Assembly (NCBI RefSeq): GCF_000234095.1
Contig: NZ_JH376799.1
Span: forward strand, 52,683 to 116,682
Origin: Centipeda infelix ATCC 43532
GTDB taxonomy: Bacteria > Bacillota > Negativicutes > Selenomonadales > Selenomonadaceae
Direction of reading: 5' to 3'
DNA length: 64,000 nt
This document shows positions 54,924-64,000 of this stretch, in pieces. The position numbers were made by a program, and so were the translations under genes. Below the pieces are notes generated by a model. It was given only the letters and a program-made list of their open reading frames with translations. It searched no databases and was not told the origin of the DNA. The stretch's first letter is position 1. Each line of letters begins with the position of its first letter.

Positions 54924-55601
54924 ATGCCAACCCCACACATTGCAGCTGCAAAGGGCGAAGTCGCCGAGCGCATTCTCCTGCCGGGGGATCCGCTTCGCGC
55001 CAAGTACATCGCCGAGAACTTCCTCGAAGGTGCGAAAGAGTACACGAACATCCGCAACATTCTCGGCTACACCGGCACGTACAAGGGGCATCCCATCTCC
55101 GTGCAGGGAACGGGCATGGGGATGCCGTCGATCTCCATCTATGTCAACGAGCTCATCCGCGAGTATGGCTGCAAGACGCTGATCCGCATCGGCAGCTGCG
55201 GCGCATGCCACAAGGACATCCACATCCGCGACGTCCTCATCGCGCAGGCGACGACGACCGACTCCTCCATGCCGCGCAACATCTTCGGCTCTGCGGTCAA
55301 CTTTGCGCCAGTCGCGGACTTTGATCTGCTGCGCTCCGCATATCAGGCCGCCGTCGACAAAGGCATCGCCGTGCGCGTCGGAAACGTGATGTCGCAGGAT
55401 CGTTTCTACGATGACGAACTCGACATTCAAAAACTCGCAGGCTACGGTGTCCTCGGTCTGGAGATGGAGGCAGCGGCACTCTACCTCATCGCGGCGAAGT
55501 TCGGCGTGCGCGCGCTCGCACTCTTTACCGTCAGCGACCACCTCGTCAGCGACGAGCCCCCCTCACGGCAGAGGAGCGTCAGACATCGTTCAGCGAGATG
55601 A
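54924..55601 (+). CDS. deoD: Purine nucleoside phosphorylase DeoD, C-terminus frameshifted
   Basis: Phosphorolyses purine (deoxy)nucleosides. From ATG 54924 the frame codes a normal hexameric DeoD for ~211 residues: [17 protein letters not shown] (~19-35), [36 protein letters not shown] and VSDHLVS (catalytic Asp). At a C6 run (55557-55562) the frame goes wrong and ends at 55601. In another frame the usual end resumes ([20 protein letters not shown]) and stops at 55633. The Arg in EERQT, equivalent to E. coli Arg217, is lost in the frame as written. One extra C would restore a full-length protein. It may be a sequencing error or a true lesion. Confidence 0.85.
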   Translation: MPTPHIAAAKGEVAERILLPGDPLRAKYIAENFLEGAKEYTNIRNILGYTGTYKGHPISVQGTGMGMPSISIYVNELIREYGCKTLIRIGSCGACHKDIHIRDVLIAQATTTDSSMPRNIFGSAVNFAPVADFDLLRSAYQAAVDKGIAVRVGNVMSQDRFYDDELDIQKLAGYGVLGLEMEAAALYLIAAKFGVRALALFTVSDHLVSDEPPSRQRSVRHRSAR

Positions 55602-55651
55602 TCGAGATTGCACTGGAGGCATCAATCGCCTAACCATAGGAGGAGATAGCA

Positions 55652-56836
55652 ATGGCTAGTATCAAACGCGTATTTCTGATTGTCCTCGACAGCTTCGGCA
55701 TTGGGTGTGCACCGGATGCAGCGGATTTCGGCGACGGGCGCTGCAACACGCTCGCATCGCTGACGACATCGCCGGAGCTGCACGCGCCGAACCTCACGAA
55801 GCTCGGCCTCTTTAACATCGACGGTGTCGGCTGCGGTACGCCCGCAGACAGCCCCATCGGTACTTTTGCACGGCTGCGGGAGCTCTCGCGCGGCAAAGAC
55901 ACGACGATCGGACACTGGGAAATCGCAGGCATCGTCTCCGAGCAGCCCATGCCGACGTATCCGAACGGATTCCCGACGGAAATCCTCGAGCGGCTCTCGG
56001 CGGCGTGCGACGGGAAGAAAATCCTCTGCAACAAGCCCTACTCCGGCACGCAGGTCATTCACGACTACGGGCGCGAGCAGGAGGAGACGGGCGGGCTCAT
56101 CGTCTACACGTCGGCGGACAGCGTGCTGCAGATCGCGGCAAACGAGGCCGATGTCCCCGTCGAGCGTCTCTATGACTACTGCCGTGCGGCACGCGAGATC
56201 ATGCAGGGCGAGCACGGCGTCGGGCGTATCATTGCGCGGCCGTACGTCGGCAGCTATCCGAACTACGAGCGCACAGCGCACCGTCACGACTTCTCCCTCG
56301 ATCCCACGGACGAGACGATGATGGATGCGCTCATGCGGCAGGGGCATGAGGTCATCGCCGTCGGCAAGATCAGCGACATCTTTGCGGGGCGCGGTGTCAC
56401 GCGCAGCACGGGAGTCAACGAGAACAATGCCGACGGCATGGAAAAGACACTGCGCATTCAGCAGGAGGACTTCACGGGGCTGTGCTTCGTCAACCTCGTC
56501 GATTTTGACATGACGTATGGACACAGGCGCGACATCGCAGGCTATGCACGCGCGACAACGGAATTCGACGTGCAGCTCGGCACATTCATGGAGCATATGC
56601 GCGAGGACGATGTGCTGATGATTACGGCTGACCACGGCTGCGACCCCGGCGCACCCGGCACGGATCACACGCGTGAGTACGTGCCGCTCCTCGTCTACGG
56701 CGCACCGATCCGTCAGGGACTCAACCTCGGGACGTACCCGACCTTCGCCATGATCGGCGCAACGGTGGCGGATATGTTCGGTGCGGGGCTGACGACAAAG
56801 GGCGAGAGCCTGCTGCCGCGCATTCTTGCGCACTGA
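55652..56836 (+). CDS. deoB: Phosphopentomutase
   Basis: 394 residues. Interconverts (deoxy)ribose 1-phosphate and 5-phosphate after nucleoside phosphorolysis. Alkaline phosphatase-like metal sites: VLDSFGIG (~11-18), TTIGHWE (with catalytic Thr, ~84), DFDMTYGHRRD (~288) and DHGCDPGAPGTDHTREYVP (~330-348). AGGAGATAG precedes the ATG. Third gene of the salvage operon. Confidence 0.97.
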   Translation: MASIKRVFLIVLDSFGIGCAPDAADFGDGRCNTLASLTTSPELHAPNLTKLGLFNIDGVGCGTPADSPIGTFARLRELSRGKDTTIGHWEIAGIVSEQPMPTYPNGFPTEILERLSAACDGKKILCNKPYSGTQVIHDYGREQEETGGLIVYTSADSVLQIAANEADVPVERLYDYCRAAREIMQGEHGVGRIIARPYVGSYPNYERTAHRHDFSLDPTDETMMDALMRQGHEVIAVGKISDIFAGRGVTRSTGVNENNADGMEKTLRIQQEDFTGLCFVNLVDFDMTYGHRRDIAGYARATTEFDVQLGTFMEHMREDDVLMITADHGCDPGAPGTDHTREYVPLLVYGAPIRQGLNLGTYPTFAMIGATVADMFGAGLTTKGESLLPRILAH

Positions 56837-56849
56837 GGAGGATCGACCC

Positions 56850-58172
56850 ATGCGCATGTATGACCTGATTACGAAGAAAAAGCATGGCGGCACACTCACT
56901 GCCGAGGAGCTGCGCTGGATGGTCGAAGGCTATGTCGCGGGCGAGATTCCCGACTACCAGATGTCCGCCATGCTGATGGCGATCTGGTTCAGTGGCATGA
57001 CGGCCCAGGAGACAACGGAGCTGACGATTGCAATGGCGGACTCGGGCGACCGCGTCGACCTCTCGGCGATTGCCGGCAAAAAGGTGGACAAGCACTCCAC
57101 CGGCGGCGTCGGCGACAAGACGACGCTCATCTGCGCCCCGATTGTCGCCGCCTGCGGCGGACGCGTCGCGAAGATGAGCGGCCGCGGTCTCGGGCACACG
57201 GGCGGTACCGTGGACAAACTGGAGGCCATCCCCGGCTATGAGACGACGATTTCACGGGAAAAATTCTTCTCCATCGTGAACGAATGCGGCGTGTCCGTCA
57301 TCGGGCAGTCGGGCAACCTCGCGCCGGCAGACAAGAAACTCTACGCGCTGCGTGACGTGACGGCGACGGTCGACGCGATCCCGCTGATCGCGTCCTCGAT
57401 CATGAGCAAGAAGCTCGCCGCCGGCTCGGACTGCATTCTGCTCGACGTCAAGACGGGCTCGGGCGCGTTCATGAAGACGCTCGACGACGCCATCGCGCTT
57501 GCGCAGACGATGGTCGCCATCGGCGAAGGCGCAGGGCGGCGCACCGTCGCGCTGATTACCGACATGGACACGCCGCTGGGGCTCGGCATCGGCAACAGCA
57601 TCGAGGTCGCGGAGTCGATGGACGTGCTGCGCGGCAAGGGGCCGCATGACCTGACGGAGGTGTCGCTCCAACTCGCGGAGAACATGCTCTACCTCGTCGG
57701 CAAGGGCACGATCGAGGAGTGCCGCCGCATGGCGGAGCAGTCGATTGCCGACGGATCGGCGTTCGAGACGTTCTGTACGATGGTGCGGCGGCAGGGCGGT
57801 GACGATGCCGTCCTGCGCGACGCGTCGAAGTTCCCGCAGGCGGCCGTGCAGGTGCAGATCCGCGCGCATGCGGACGGCTACATCACGTCCATGGACGCGG
57901 AGAAAATCGGCGAGGCGAGCGTCGTGCTCGGTGCGGGGCGCGAGACGAAGGACAGTCCGATCGATTTCGCCGCCGGTCTCATCCTACACAAGAAGTATGG
58001 CGACGCAGTGAAGTCGGATGATGTCATCGCAACGCTCTACACGGACAGCACACAGCGTGGCGACAGCGCGGCGCAGCTCTACCGCGCGGCGATTACCATC
58101 GGCACAGAGAAGCCGCCCGTCCGTCCGCTCGTCTATGCCCGTGTGGAGAAAGACAAGGTCGTTCGGTACTAA
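56850..58172 (+). CDS. pdp: Pyrimidine-nucleoside (thymidine) phosphorylase
   Basis: 440 residues from ATG 56850 with GAGGAGG upstream. Cleaves uridine, thymidine and deoxyuridine with phosphate. Family signature MSGRGLGHTGGTVDKLEAIP (~110-129), phosphate site KHSTGGVGDKTTL (~81), and LLDVKTGSGAFMKT. Length and sequence fit the Pdp/DeoA group; which pyrimidines are used cannot be told, so deoA is an equally valid label. Confidence 0.95.
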   Translation: MRMYDLITKKKHGGTLTAEELRWMVEGYVAGEIPDYQMSAMLMAIWFSGMTAQETTELTIAMADSGDRVDLSAIAGKKVDKHSTGGVGDKTTLICAPIVAACGGRVAKMSGRGLGHTGGTVDKLEAIPGYETTISREKFFSIVNECGVSVIGQSGNLAPADKKLYALRDVTATVDAIPLIASSIMSKKLAAGSDCILLDVKTGSGAFMKTLDDAIALAQTMVAIGEGAGRRTVALITDMDTPLGLGIGNSIEVAESMDVLRGKGPHDLTEVSLQLAENMLYLVGKGTIEECRRMAEQSIADGSAFETFCTMVRRQGGDDAVLRDASKFPQAAVQVQIRAHADGYITSMDAEKIGEASVVLGAGRETKDSPIDFAAGLILHKKYGDAVKSDDVIATLYTDSTQRGDSAAQLYRAAITIGTEKPPVRPLVYARVEKDKVVRY

Positions 58173-58195
58173 CAACTCCGATGGGGGGATTTCGT

Positions 58196-59392
58196 ATGTT
58201 TTTCTTCGTCAACTTGCTCGGCCTTGTCGTGTTCCTCGGAATCGGGGTGCTCGCATCGCGGAACCGCAAGGAGATCCAGTGGCGTTCGGTCGCCTCTCTG
58301 CTCACGCTGAACCTCATGCTCGCGTGGTTCCTGACCTCGTTCGAGATTGGGCGTGAGATGATTACAGCTGCCGCGGCCGGATTCACGGAGCTGATCAACA
58401 TCTCGTACGTCGGCATCGCGTTCGTTTTCCCCGACTGGGTCCACGTGCCGCAGATGAACTTCTTTGCTGCAGCACTGCTGCCGATTCTCTTCGTCGTGCC
58501 GCTCTTTGACATCCTCACGTATTTCGGCATTTTGCCGTTCGTCATTCGCTGGATTGGCAAGCTGCTCACATTTCTCACCCGCGCGCCGAAGTTCGAGTCA
58601 TTCTTCGCCATTGAGATGATGTTTCTCGGCAATACGGAGGCACTCGCTGTATCGAAACTCCAGCTCATGAAGATGAGCAAGGAACGCGTGCTGACCATCG
58701 GTCTCATGTCGATGAGCTGCGTGACGGCGGCACTCATCGCCGTCTACGTCAAGATGATGCCGGCGGAGTATGTCGTCACGGCAATTCCGTTGAATGTCAT
58801 CAATGCGCTGCTCGTCTCCTCGCTCCTCCATCCCGTGAAGGTTGCACCGGAGGAGGACACAATTGCAACGATCCACGAAGGAGGTGGGCGCGAGCCGTTT
58901 TTCTCCTACCTTGCGGAGTCAATCATCGGCGCAGGACGCCTCGTGCTCATCATCTGCGCGAATGTCATCGCCATCGTTGCGCTGCTCAAGTGCGTCGACC
59001 TCCTCCTCGGCATTCTGCATCCATCGCTCTCACTTGAGCTCATTCTCGGTGTCGTGCTGTTCCCATTCGCGTGGCTGCTTGGTCTCGCGCCGACAGAGGC
59101 GTTCCAGATTGCCCAGTACATGGGGACAAAGTTCATCACGAACGAGTTTGTCGTCATGCTGCAGATCCAGGATGTCGTCCGGACGTGGCCCGCTCATATG
59201 CAGGCTGTGATGACCGTATTCATTACGTCATTCGCCAACCTCGGGACAATCGGCATCATCCTCGGCTGCTTTAAGGGGCTCGTTGACGGCGAACGCAACA
59301 CGATCGTCGCTCGCAACGTATCCTATATGATACTGTCCGGATTGCTGGTCTCCTTGCTGTCTGCCGCAATCTGCGGATTGTTTGTCTGGTAG
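58196..59392 (+). CDS. NupC/CNT family nucleoside transporter
   Basis: 398 residues from ATG 58196, GGGGGG 7 bases upstream. Hydrophobic, ~9-10 membrane segments. CNT motifs: EMMFLGNTEALAVSKLQL (~142-159), a Gate domain with LLGLAPTEAFQIAQYMGTKF (~293-312) and a tip region VMTVFITSFANLGTIGIIL (~340-358). Imports nucleosides with H+ or Na+ for the phosphorylases encoded upstream. Last gene of the operon before a strong terminator. Confidence 0.92.
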   Translation: MFFFVNLLGLVVFLGIGVLASRNRKEIQWRSVASLLTLNLMLAWFLTSFEIGREMITAAAAGFTELINISYVGIAFVFPDWVHVPQMNFFAAALLPILFVVPLFDILTYFGILPFVIRWIGKLLTFLTRAPKFESFFAIEMMFLGNTEALAVSKLQLMKMSKERVLTIGLMSMSCVTAALIAVYVKMMPAEYVVTAIPLNVINALLVSSLLHPVKVAPEEDTIATIHEGGGREPFFSYLAESIIGAGRLVLIICANVIAIVALLKCVDLLLGILHPSLSLELILGVVLFPFAWLLGLAPTEAFQIAQYMGTKFITNEFVVMLQIQDVVRTWPAHMQAVMTVFITSFANLGTIGIILGCFKGLVDGERNTIVARNVSYMILSGLLVSLLSAAICGLFVW

Positions 59393-59402
59393 GCGAAACA
59401 TA

Positions 59403-59454
59403 AAAAGGCACTGCTGCACGAAGACGTTTCCATCTTCGTGCAGCAGTGCCTTTT
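59403..59454. terminator. Bidirectional terminator between the nucleoside operon and the FIST receptor gene
   Basis: Perfect 22-bp stem, AAAAGGCACTGCTGCACGAA and onward (59403-59424) with its complement (59433-59454), 8-nt loop, A and T at the ends. Shares the TTCGTGCAGCA core with the terminator at 27841. Confidence 0.9.
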
Positions 59455-59468
59455 ATCTGTAAAATTTT

Positions 59469-61571
59469 CTACCGAATGGAATGCAGCACTGCCTCCAACT
59501 CGTTATAACGCTCCGTCAGCCGCTCACTAAGCGACGCAATGCGGCCGATGGCCTCCGTCGAGCGTTGAATCGCACCGAGTCCATCGTCCAAGCTTTTCTT
59601 CAGATCCGCCATGCGCCCGTCAAAGCCCTGCTCGAAATTTTCCACCTGATCCTCGAGTGCATGATTCGTCGCAAGCATCTTGTCGATCTCCTGTACGTCA
59701 CGCAGGAGCTCCCCAATTGCCTCATCGGATGCCTCGAGCCGCTCGCGCGTGTTCTCCGAGAGCTTGCGCACCTCGCCCGCAACGACGGCAAAGCCGCGCC
59801 CCTGTTCCCCCGCACGTGCCGCCTCGATTGCGGCGTTGAGCGCGAGGAGGTTGATCTGCGCCGAGATCTCCGTAATCATGTTCATGACCTGCTCGATCTT
59901 CTTCGTGCTCTCCGTAAGGTGCTCGAGCCTCGGTGTGATCTCCGCGTTGCGCCCGATCAGCTCCTTTGTCATATCGCCTTGCCCGCCGAGCCCGCTGTTC
60001 AGGTTGTCGATGAGCACACCGACACGCTCTGCGCTCTCTCCGATGCGTGACATCGTCTTGCCCATACCCGCAATTTGGTCACGGTACCCGCCGAACTCAC
60101 CCATGATGCCGTCCTTGAGCCGCCCGATGATCTCCAGACGGCTGATCTCGTGTACGAGGAAGGATTTCTGGCAGAGCGCATAGACGGACGGAAACCGATT
60201 CATATATCCGTCGTAGAACGATCCGCCCGACAACTGGTAAAAGAAGATCGCTGTCAGGGTCTCGTTGATGTGCATCCCCGCGATCTCGCCGAGTGCCGAG
60301 TATCCTGCGACGGGCATCCCGTCAAAGAGGTCGGCATGCGCAAGTTCGTCCGCAAAGGTCAGGCGGCGCAGGATACAGTCGTTCATCACAACGCCGATGG
60401 GCGCAGGTTTCCCCTTGGAAAATCCCGTATAGTCCGACTTCAGCATCTCGATGAATTTCGTGCGCCGCATGAGGTAGATTTCCTCCCCCGCAGCGATGTC
60501 ACAGAAAAAATGCATCCGCTTCGTCGCAGGATCAATTTTTTGCAGGGAGCGGATGTAGAACTGGTTGCCGACATAGGTCGCAAAGGTATAGCCCGCGAGT
60601 GCTTTTGTGAGCGCGTCAACGTCCGACACATGCAGGTATTCCATCAGGACATCGGCGAACAGAACCGGCCGCCCTTCGGCATTGGCGACGGTATCTACTG
60701 TACGGAATGTTGCGTCCGAGCCGATGACCGTCCACTTCTCCCCCGTCTCCTCCGCCGCCTGCGTCTTAAAGACGGAGTAGCGGTAGTCTGCGGCGAGCTT
60801 CACCACGAGAACGACGGCATGATTCTCAAGCACCTTGCTGCCGTTGTAAATGTAGGTATGGGAAAAGTCGAGCGCACCACCTGCACTGCCACCGACGTAG
60901 GGACAAGGCAGGTTCTCCGCGTCGTAGAGTGCACGCAGCACGAAAGACTCACACGAGCTCACACCGTCCACATAGACGAACGCAAACGTATCGTCAAAGC
61001 GTACGGGAAAGGGGATGCTCTCCGCACGGATATCTGCGGTGATCTTCGATACGCGCTCGGCGGGGGTCAGCGTCACTTCGCCGCGCTTCATATCCTCGTT
61101 GTGCAGCGGAAGTGTCATCATGTGCGTCTGTGCAATCATGCGCTTGCTGAACACCTGCAGGAGCACCTTCGCGCGCCCATCGTCCGCATCCATATAGTAG
61201 GAGCGCGTTCCGGGCGTATGCGTCAGCTCCCCGCAGGTCGTCATCAAGAGAAACTGCACATCCGGTGGTGAGACGGAGTGAACTGCGCGCGCCACATCGT
61301 CCATGTGGAGATCGGCAGAGATGAAGCCGAGTACGATGGCAGGCCCTCCCGGCACATCGTAGAGCTCACGCAGACGCTCCGCCGTGAGTTCCGCGCGCGT
61401 GAGATAGGCGGACTTCATATCGCCCGCCCCTACAGTTCCAAGCCCTGCAAACGGCGCACGCGCCTTTGCTGCCGGCTCCGCGGCAGATGGCTGTGCCGCA
61501 AGCGGCTTCGCCTTGATCCGATCCGCGAGTGAGACCTCTTCTCTCTTCTTATTCCCAAATAAGCCAAACAT
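59469..61571 (-). CDS. Soluble FIST-domain chemoreceptor (methyl-accepting signalling domain)
   Basis: 700 residues with no membrane segment. FIST N and C sensor domains span ~75-440, with the characteristic [18 protein letters not shown] (~228-245) and a C-terminal [10 protein letters not shown]. The cytoplasmic chemoreceptor domain (~490-690) holds the hairpin tip [19 protein letters not shown] (~592-610), which binds CheA/CheW. FIST domains are proposed to sense small ligands such as amino acids. The receptor would therefore report cytoplasmic metabolites to the flagellar system. Start at 61571 with GGGGAGGTAG upstream; own promoter. Confidence 0.92.
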   Translation of the reverse strand: MFGLFGNKKREEVSLADRIKAKPLAAQPSAAEPAAKARAPFAGLGTVGAGDMKSAYLTRAELTAERLRELYDVPGGPAIVLGFISADLHMDDVARAVHSVSPPDVQFLLMTTCGELTHTPGTRSYYMDADDGRAKVLLQVFSKRMIAQTHMMTLPLHNEDMKRGEVTLTPAERVSKITADIRAESIPFPVRFDDTFAFVYVDGVSSCESFVLRALYDAENLPCPYVGGSAGGALDFSHTYIYNGSKVLENHAVVLVVKLAADYRYSVFKTQAAEETGEKWTVIGSDATFRTVDTVANAEGRPVLFADVLMEYLHVSDVDALTKALAGYTFATYVGNQFYIRSLQKIDPATKRMHFFCDIAAGEEIYLMRRTKFIEMLKSDYTGFSKGKPAPIGVVMNDCILRRLTFADELAHADLFDGMPVAGYSALGEIAGMHINETLTAIFFYQLSGGSFYDGYMNRFPSVYALCQKSFLVHEISRLEIIGRLKDGIMGEFGGYRDQIAGMGKTMSRIGESAERVGVLIDNLNSGLGGQGDMTKELIGRNAEITPRLEHLTESTKKIEQVMNMITEISAQINLLALNAAIEAARAGEQGRGFAVVAGEVRKLSENTRERLEASDEAIGELLRDVQEIDKMLATNHALEDQVENFEQGFDGRMADLKKSLDDGLGAIQRSTEAIGRIASLSERLTERYNELEAVLHSIR

Positions 61572-61605
61572 AGATCTACCTCCCCATCCAAAATGCTTTA
61601 ATCCG

Positions 61606-61634
61606 ATTATAACACCTTACTGTCACCGTCGCAA
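61606..61634 (-). promoter_or_regulatory. Promoter of the FIST receptor gene
   Basis: -35 TTGCGA (61634-61629), 17-bp spacer, -10 TATAAT (61611-61606). The -35 lies within the last codons of the amino acid permease gene. Confidence 0.78.
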
Positions 61635-62969
61635 GAATTTGTAGAGAATCATCGGGACAACGAGCATGGGCACACCGAGATAGAGTGCTGAGCGCAGCTC
61701 CGGCACAAAGAGCATGAATGAGAGGCAGAAGACCTGTGCCCAGATGCCGAACAGTGTCACATACGGAAAGAAGGGCATACGGTAGCGCAGGAGTGAGACC
61801 GCATCCTCCGCCTCAAGTTTGCGTCGGCGGCGGTACTGGCTCCAGCAGATCGAGATCCATGCCATGGCACCCGAGAAACCCGAGAGCGCGAGCAAATAGG
61901 TATAGAGCTCACCGCGCGGATTCATCGCATAGATGGCGATCACGCCCCAACAAAATGCGATGGAGGCATAGATGGCACGCGAGGGGACGCCTTTCTTGCT
62001 CAGGCCCTCAAGTACACGCGGTGCCATGCCCATGGTTGCAAGCGCGTGTACCGTACGCGCCGCGCCGTAGAGCCCCGAGTTCGAGCAGGAGATCGCCGCC
62101 GTCAGCACAACAAACGAAAAGAGCGCACCGAGATGTGAAAATCCATGTTCCGTGAGTGCCGCCGCAAACGCGCTTTCCTCCAGCGAGGCGTGATCCCACG
62201 GCAGAATCGAGATGAGCAGGGTGATCGGTATGATGTAGAGGGCAATGATCCGCCACGTCACGTTGCGCACCGCCGTCGGAATGCTGCGCGCGGGATCAGC
62301 GGTCTCCCCTGCCGCAAGACCGATGATCTCTGTCCCTTGGAAATTCACAAGGATAATGACCATCGTAAGCACAATGCTCCAATATCCGTTCGGCGCAAAG
62401 CCACCGCTGCCGAGCAGGATGCGTGTCCCGATACAGCCCTCGTCTCCGATGAGCCCGAGACAGATGAGCAATGCGACCACGCTAAAGGCGACGAGTGCAG
62501 TCACCTTGATGAGCGAGAGCCAAAACTCGCTCTCACCGAATTTATCGACACGAAACAGATTGAGGATGGTGACGATGAGACCAAAGAATACCGCCCACCA
62601 AACCGTTCCAATCTCCGGGAAGAAGCCGTTCATGATGATTCCGGCGGCAATCATCTCCGAGGGCACATAGGAAACCCATGTCACCCAGTATGACCATCCG
62701 ACCCCGCACGCCCACGTCGCCGAGATGTTCTCGCGCGCATAGACGACAAACGAGCCGGAGAGCGGTTTTTCTACCGCGAGCTCGGCAAGGCAGAGCATAA
62801 CCGCGAGGACAATAATGCCCCCAAGCAGGTAGGAAATCACAGCGGCAGGCCCCGCCTGTTCGAGCACATAGCCCGTCCCGAGGAAGTATCCACTCCCGAT
62901 CACGCCGCCGAGAGAGATGAACTGAAGATGTCGGTGCTTCAGCTTCCGTTTCATTGTCGATTCGCCCAT
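61623..62969 (-). CDS. Amino acid permease (APC family, AAT type)
   Basis: About 448 residues, 12 membrane helices. The N-terminus LKHRHLQFISLGGVIGSGYF (~9-28) with the GGVIGSG substrate-backbone motif is typical of proton-coupled amino acid transporters such as LysP, AnsP or the YbxG group; FQGTEIIGLAAGET (~210) and NSGLYGAARTVHALA (~311) also match. Substrate not assignable. Start is uncertain: ATG 62969 is chosen from alignment of the N-terminus, ATG 62954 is possible, and neither has a good ribosome binding site; the longer frame to 63044 adds residues unlike the family. Confidence 0.9.
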   Translation of the reverse strand: MGESTMKRKLKHRHLQFISLGGVIGSGYFLGTGYVLEQAGPAAVISYLLGGIIVLAVMLCLAELAVEKPLSGSFVVYARENISATWACGVGWSYWVTWVSYVPSEMIAAGIIMNGFFPEIGTVWWAVFFGLIVTILNLFRVDKFGESEFWLSLIKVTALVAFSVVALLICLGLIGDEGCIGTRILLGSGGFAPNGYWSIVLTMVIILVNFQGTEIIGLAAGETADPARSIPTAVRNVTWRIIALYIIPITLLISILPWDHASLEESAFAAALTEHGFSHLGALFSFVVLTAAISCSNSGLYGAARTVHALATMGMAPRVLEGLSKKGVPSRAIYASIAFCWGVIAIYAMNPRGELYTYLLALSGFSGAMAWISICWSQYRRRRKLEAEDAVSLLRYRMPFFPYVTLFGIWAQVFCLSFMLFVPELRSALYLGVPMLVVPMILYKFLRR

Positions 62970-63061
62970 AGGCTTTGTAACACAACCTTTCTTCCCACTT
63001 CTCCACACGAAAAATTGTGCTTTCATCATACTACAAGAGCGCATGGATTACTACGATTTAT

Positions 63062-63090
63062 TTGACAAAGCCGTAAATTTTTATTATCAT
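63062..63090 (+). promoter_or_regulatory. Promoter of the exported protein gene
   Basis: TTGACA (63062-63067), 17-bp spacer, TATCAT (63085-63090), then AAAGGAGGAGC before the start. Confidence 0.88.
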
Positions 63091-63122
63091 TTTACCAGCT
63101 ACACAAAGGAGGAGCTTGTATT

Positions 63123-63749
63123 ATGAAATTCAAAGCCTTGCTGCTCGCCCTCGCCCTTGTCATCATTATGTCAGGTACGGCGGGCGCGGCTGTCACCGAA
63201 CATCGTGAGTCGACAACGAACCTCTCCATCGCCTATCCCATTCTCACGGCGGAAGATGGTGTCGTTGCAGCCCCCATCAACGCCGACATCGAGACTCTTG
63301 CCGCACGCGTACGCGCAGACTATGAGAGCGGTGCGTTCTATCGCGGAGAACTCGGCTACCGCGTGCATCTGGATGACGAGAACTTCCTGTCTGTGACGTT
63401 CACGGATCTGCGCTATGCGCTGCGTGCAAATCAGCCCACGCGTCATGACTACGGTTTCGTCTACTACAAAAAGACCGGGCAGCGTCTGCCGTTCGCGTTC
63501 TTCGTCCATGTCACCCCGTCCGATCTCGACGGCGAGGCAGTCAGCGGGCATCTCTACAACGAACAGGGACGCAATACGCCGATTCAGCCGGAGAAGTCCG
63601 TCCGCGAAGTCCCAACGAACTACTTCCTCGGCGGGCGCGGCTTCGTCTGCCCGATCTTTCAGGCGGGTGAACTGACGGCAAGTGCAGGGCCGACCTACAT
63701 CCTGCTTGATGCGGGCATCGTCGACTACTTCAACCGCAAGAACAAATGA
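63123..63749 (+). CDS. Exported protein with a DUF3298/DUF4163-like (RsiV/PdaC) domain
   Basis: 208 residues. A clear signal peptide ends near AGAAVTEH (residues ~21-28), so the mature protein is periplasmic or surface-bound; no lipobox is present. The remainder, beginning TTNLSIAYPILTAEDG, has alternating strands and an ETLAARVRADYESG helix. Its order resembles the DUF4163-DUF3298 region of RsiV and PdaC, proteins that bind lysozyme or peptidoglycan; the match is by pattern only. The stop overlaps the next start (ATGA). Confidence 0.75.
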   Translation: MKFKALLLALALVIIMSGTAGAAVTEHRESTTNLSIAYPILTAEDGVVAAPINADIETLAARVRADYESGAFYRGELGYRVHLDDENFLSVTFTDLRYALRANQPTRHDYGFVYYKKTGQRLPFAFFVHVTPSDLDGEAVSGHLYNEQGRNTPIQPEKSVREVPTNYFLGGRGFVCPIFQAGELTASAGPTYILLDAGIVDYFNRKNK

Positions 63750-64000
63750 CGATGGAAGCCTATACGACTATCACGGGGGAGATACCGACGGACGGTGTCT
63801 CCCCCGTTTTATACGAGATCCAACGGTCGCGCTTTCTCGCCTACGTCATCCACGCAGAGGATGAGGACGAGGTGCGTACATGGCTGCAGGGCGTGAAGAA
63901 GGAACACTATGAGGCGCGCCATGTCCCCTACGCAATGGTGTTCGGAGTGCATTCCGACCGTCAGCGTTCGAGTGATGACGGCGAGCCTGGCGGGACTGCG
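63746..64000 (+). CDS. YigZ/IMPACT family protein, 5' part
   Basis: Partial gene cut by the window end: 85 codons in frame from ATG 63746. The N-terminal IMPACT domain reads EIQRSRFLAYVIHAEDEDEV (~24-43) and RQRSSDDGEPGGTA (72-85), the latter being the family hallmark. YigZ proteins are small (~200-215 residues) conserved proteins thought to bind RNA or ribosomes; no enzymatic role is established. Translationally coupled to the exported protein by ATGA. Confidence 0.88.
   Translation, partial: MTMEAYTTITGEIPTDGVSPVLYEIQRSRFLAYVIHAEDEDEVRTWLQGVKKEHYEARHVPYAMVFGVHSDRQRSSDDGEPGGTA

Noticed and set aside
1-64000. CRISPR array, prophage, insertion sequence with transposase, rRNA operon
   Set aside because: No regularly spaced direct repeats, phage structural genes, transposase motifs or rRNA sequences were seen.

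Overview
The window looks like chromosomal DNA from a Selenomonas/Centipeda-type member of the Negativicutes (diderm Firmicutes). This is inferred from GC-rich coding sequence, strong AGGAGG ribosome binding sites, TTGACA-17-TATAAT promoters, and the gene set: class III fructose bisphosphatase, MetNIQ, cytochrome bd and a Complex I without an NADH module. No species can be named from sequence alone. There is no phage, insertion sequence with transposase, CRISPR array or rRNA operon. Coding density is high and genes sit in long operons with ATGA or TGATG overlaps.

Layout. 1-3.6 kb (minus): fructose-1,6-bisphosphatase and a fused osmoprotectant permease/binding protein. 3.7-11.6 kb (plus): a degenerate P-type ATPase-like protein, then the cytochrome bd operon cydABDC with a fifth unknown gene. 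11.9-12.5 kb: a lipoprotein. 12.65-22.6 kb (minus): an 11-gene nuoABCDHIJKLMN operon. 22.9-27.8 kb (plus): U32 peptidase family protein, class III aminotransferase, phosphoribosyltransferase and lgt. 27.9-31.8 kb (minus): an M20 amidohydrolase-metN-metI-metQ operon interrupted by a repeat. 31.9-37.1 kb (minus): a NikABCDE/Dpp-type ABC importer behind a cobalamin riboswitch and attenuator. 37.2-38.2 kb (plus): two tRNA-Val genes and a Crp/Fnr regulator. 38.3-48.7 kb (minus): bioB, a methyltransferase-like gene, a GT41 (O-GlcNAc transferase-like) glycosyltransferase, a metallophosphoesterase, an AEC transporter, uvrA and uvrB. 48.8-52.6 kb (minus): a degenerate HD-GYP protein and leuS. 52.8-59.4 kb: a Crp/Fnr regulator divergent from a nucleoside salvage operon (NCS2 permease, frameshifted deoD, deoB, pyrimidine nucleoside phosphorylase, NupC-type transporter). 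59.5-64 kb: a soluble FIST-domain chemoreceptor, an amino acid permease, an exported protein and the start of a YigZ/IMPACT protein.

How genes work together. The respiratory block pairs an electron-input complex without NuoEFG with a high-affinity quinol oxidase and its CydDC assembly transporter. The met block probably imports and deacylates sulfur amino acid derivatives. The riboswitch-controlled importer is most simply a cobalt or corrinoid-related uptake system. The deo block takes up nucleosides and splits them to bases and ribose phosphates.

Most unusual signals. (1) A protein retaining P1B-ATPase architecture but with the phosphorylated Asp changed to Asn and the CPC motif lost. (2) A family of inverted-repeat elements lying directly against stop codons; two ~162-bp copies are nearly identical and flanked by apparent 4-5 bp target duplications. 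(3) The cobalamin riboswitch on a nickel/peptide-type importer. (4) An Ala/Lys/Glu-rich tail of about 100 residues on NuoI. (5) A homopolymer frameshift that removes a catalytic Arg of DeoD. (6) A long imperfect hairpin filling the gap between the U32 gene and the aminotransferase gene.
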